From the NCBI GenBank assembly GCA_015655035.1, contig JAATFS010000493.1, positions 1 through 6,517 of the forward strand: a stretch of 6,517 nt of DNA, read 5' to 3'. The first letter of the stretch is position 1. The number at the start of each line of letters is the position of its first letter. Positions 5,698 to 6,517 of this stretch are shown piece by piece. The notes below the pieces were generated by a model, which saw nothing but the letters and a program-made list of their open reading frames with translations, searched no databases and was not told the origin of the DNA. This DNA comes from Lysobacterales bacterium. Lineage in GTDB: Bacteria > Pseudomonadota > Gammaproteobacteria > Xanthomonadales > Xanthomonadaceae. The position numbers were made by a program, and so were the translations under genes.

Positions 5698-5774
5698 TGG
5701 TGCGCCCGGAGAGATTCGAACTCCCGACCGCCTGGTTCGTAGCCAGGTACTCTATCCAACTGAGCTACGGGCGC
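5698..5774 (-). tRNA. tRNA-Arg, anticodon ACG (upstream copy)
   Basis: This is an exact 77-bp duplicate of the gene at 5554-5630: acceptor GCGCCCG (5774-5768) with CGGGCGC (5708-5702), anticodon ACG (5740-5738), and encoded CCA (5700-5698). All arms are intact. It lies 9 nt or so after the predicted transcription start of the promoter at 5790-5818 and is followed by its own hairpin (5657-5687). The identity stops exactly at the tRNA ends, which fits duplication followed by flank divergence or gene conversion. Confidence 0.97.
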
Positions 5775-5789
5775 CTCGTCAGGAGCGAA

Positions 5790-5818
5790 ATTATGCGGAT
5801 ATGCGCGGGATGCGTCAA
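5790..5818 (-). promoter_or_regulatory. Sigma70 promoter of the tRNA-Arg genes
   Basis: On the minus strand, TTGACG (5818-5813) and CATAAT (5795-5790) are separated by 17 bp, each matching 5 of 6 consensus bases. Transcription would begin near 5783, about 9 nt before the mature tRNA-Arg 5' end. This is the best promoter match in the window. Confidence 0.75.
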
Positions 5819-5948
5819 TCCTTTTGTGCATATGCGGATGAATCGCCGCAGGTTTGCGTTACCGTTCGCCTGGAATGATCGGACGGACGCCCCGGATGGA
5901 GATTGTCGAGACTTGCTGGCGACGACGTCGATCCACGGCTGAGCCAGG
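5819..5948. other. Spacer between thiD and the tRNA-Arg promoter
   Basis: I see no gene and no clear terminator for thiD here. The 9-mer TATGCGGAT occurs at 5831-5839 and again at 5792-5800 in the promoter, possibly by chance. Confidence 0.4.
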
Positions 5949-6517
5949 TCATTGCGTGCGTGCGGCGCCAAAGTGGTCGAGCACCCGTATTTCGCTGCGG
6001 CCGGGCCGGTAGCCGCCGCGGAGTGCGCGTGCGACATAGTCGATCGCGGCCTCGCATGCGGCCGGTAGCGACAGTCCCTGGCACAGCTGTGCGGTCACCG
6101 CCGAGGCGAGGGTACAGCCAGTGCCATGGGCTTCCAGCGCCAGCCGGGCGTGGATGAACTCGTCCTGGGTCACGCCGTCGTCGAAGCGATCGATCACGCG
6201 CGATCCTTCTTGCAGATGCCCCCCCTTCAACAGCACCGCGTTCGCGCCGCATTCGAGCAGCGCGGCGGTGGCGCGCTCGGCTGAATCGGCGTCGTCGATG
6301 CGCCGCCCCAACAGCAGTTCGGCTTCTGGCGCGTTGGGTGTAATCAACGTCGCCAGCGGTAGCAGCCGGGTGCGCAGGGCGTCCAGCGCCGCGTCTTCCA
6401 GCAGGCGTGCGCCGCTGGTGGCGATCATCACAGGGTCGAGCACGATGTACGGCGGCTGGTGGCGCTCCAATGCGTCGGCGACGCGGTGGATGACCGCAGC
6501 GTTGGCGAGCATGCCCA
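5949..6517 (-). CDS. thiD: Hydroxymethylpyrimidine/phosphomethylpyrimidine kinase, C-terminal part (5' end outside window)
   Basis: This is the 3' part of the ribokinase-family enzyme that phosphorylates hydroxymethylpyrimidine and then its monophosphate to give HMP-PP, the pyrimidine partner in thiamine phosphate synthesis in the cytoplasm. The frame is open to the window edge (first full codon 6515-6513), giving 188 visible residues. The segment GMLA at the edge aligns with about residue 80 of the E. coli enzyme (266 residues), so the N-terminal substrate-binding part is missing. Visible marks are VLDPVM (6440-6423), LITPNAPEAELLL, VLLKGGH and the anion-hole and catalytic HGTGCT (6128-6111). 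The C-terminus DHFGAARTQ matches the usual HHF-like end and is followed by TGA. The ATG at 6512 is internal, not the start. It is transcribed in the same direction as the tRNA-Arg genes, but these have their own promoter. Confidence 0.94.
   Translation of the reverse strand, partial: GMLANAAVIHRVADALERHQPPYIVLDPVMIATSGARLLEDAALDALRTRLLPLATLITPNAPEAELLLGRRIDDADSAERATAALLECGANAVLLKGGHLQEGSRVIDRFDDGVTQDEFIHARLALEAHGTGCTLASAVTAQLCQGLSLPAACEAAIDYVARALRGGYRPGRSEIRVLDHFGAARTQ

Noticed and set aside
5675..5942. Plus-strand frames containing GEIRTPDRLVRSQ or PERFELPTAWFVA
   Set aside because: These are antisense translations of the tRNA-Arg gene, another familiar false annotation, with no support from codon use or a ribosome binding site.

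Overview
The window carries a GC-rich chromosomal segment with the gene order recA (3' end), recX, alaS, csrA, tRNA-Ser(GCT), a DedA-rhodanese fusion gene, two tRNA-Arg(ACG) genes and thiD (partial). This order, together with an AlaRS and a CsrA that closely match my memory of Xanthomonas-type proteins, points to a gammaproteobacterium of the Xanthomonadaceae/Lysobacteraceae group (Xanthomonas, Stenotrophomonas, Pseudoxanthomonas, Lysobacter or relatives). The genus cannot be fixed by eye.

Left part (1-3705, plus strand): the last 117 codons of recA, a hairpin with a T-run, then recX (RecA modulator) and alaS (alanyl-tRNA synthetase, complete, with catalytic, editing and C-Ala modules). The hairpin between recA and recX probably makes recX a low-level read-through product of the SOS-regulated recA transcript.

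Middle (3706-4280): a leader of about 90 nt with a strong stem-loop and three GGA triplets precedes csrA, the 70-residue global post-transcriptional regulator (RsmA in plant pathogens). A tRNA-Ser(GCT) gene follows with its own likely sigma70 promoter and a very strong intrinsic terminator.

Right part (4281-6517): a plus-strand gene for an inner-membrane DedA/VTT-type protein fused to a cytoplasmic rhodanese domain ends in a tandem 17-bp repeat. It converges on two identical 77-bp tRNA-Arg(ACG) genes on the minus strand. Each is followed by a perfect 12-bp hairpin, and only the upstream copy has a clear promoter (TTGACG-N17-CATAAT). Beyond them, also on the minus strand, is the 3' part of thiD (HMP/HMP-P kinase of thiamine synthesis), cut by the window end.

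No insertion sequence, CRISPR array, phage gene or toxin-antitoxin pair was seen. The region is essentially housekeeping. The points most worth a second look are the degenerate DedA motifs beside the CxC rhodanese loop, the csrA leader with an in-frame upstream GTG, and the hairpin lying between the twin tRNA-Arg genes.
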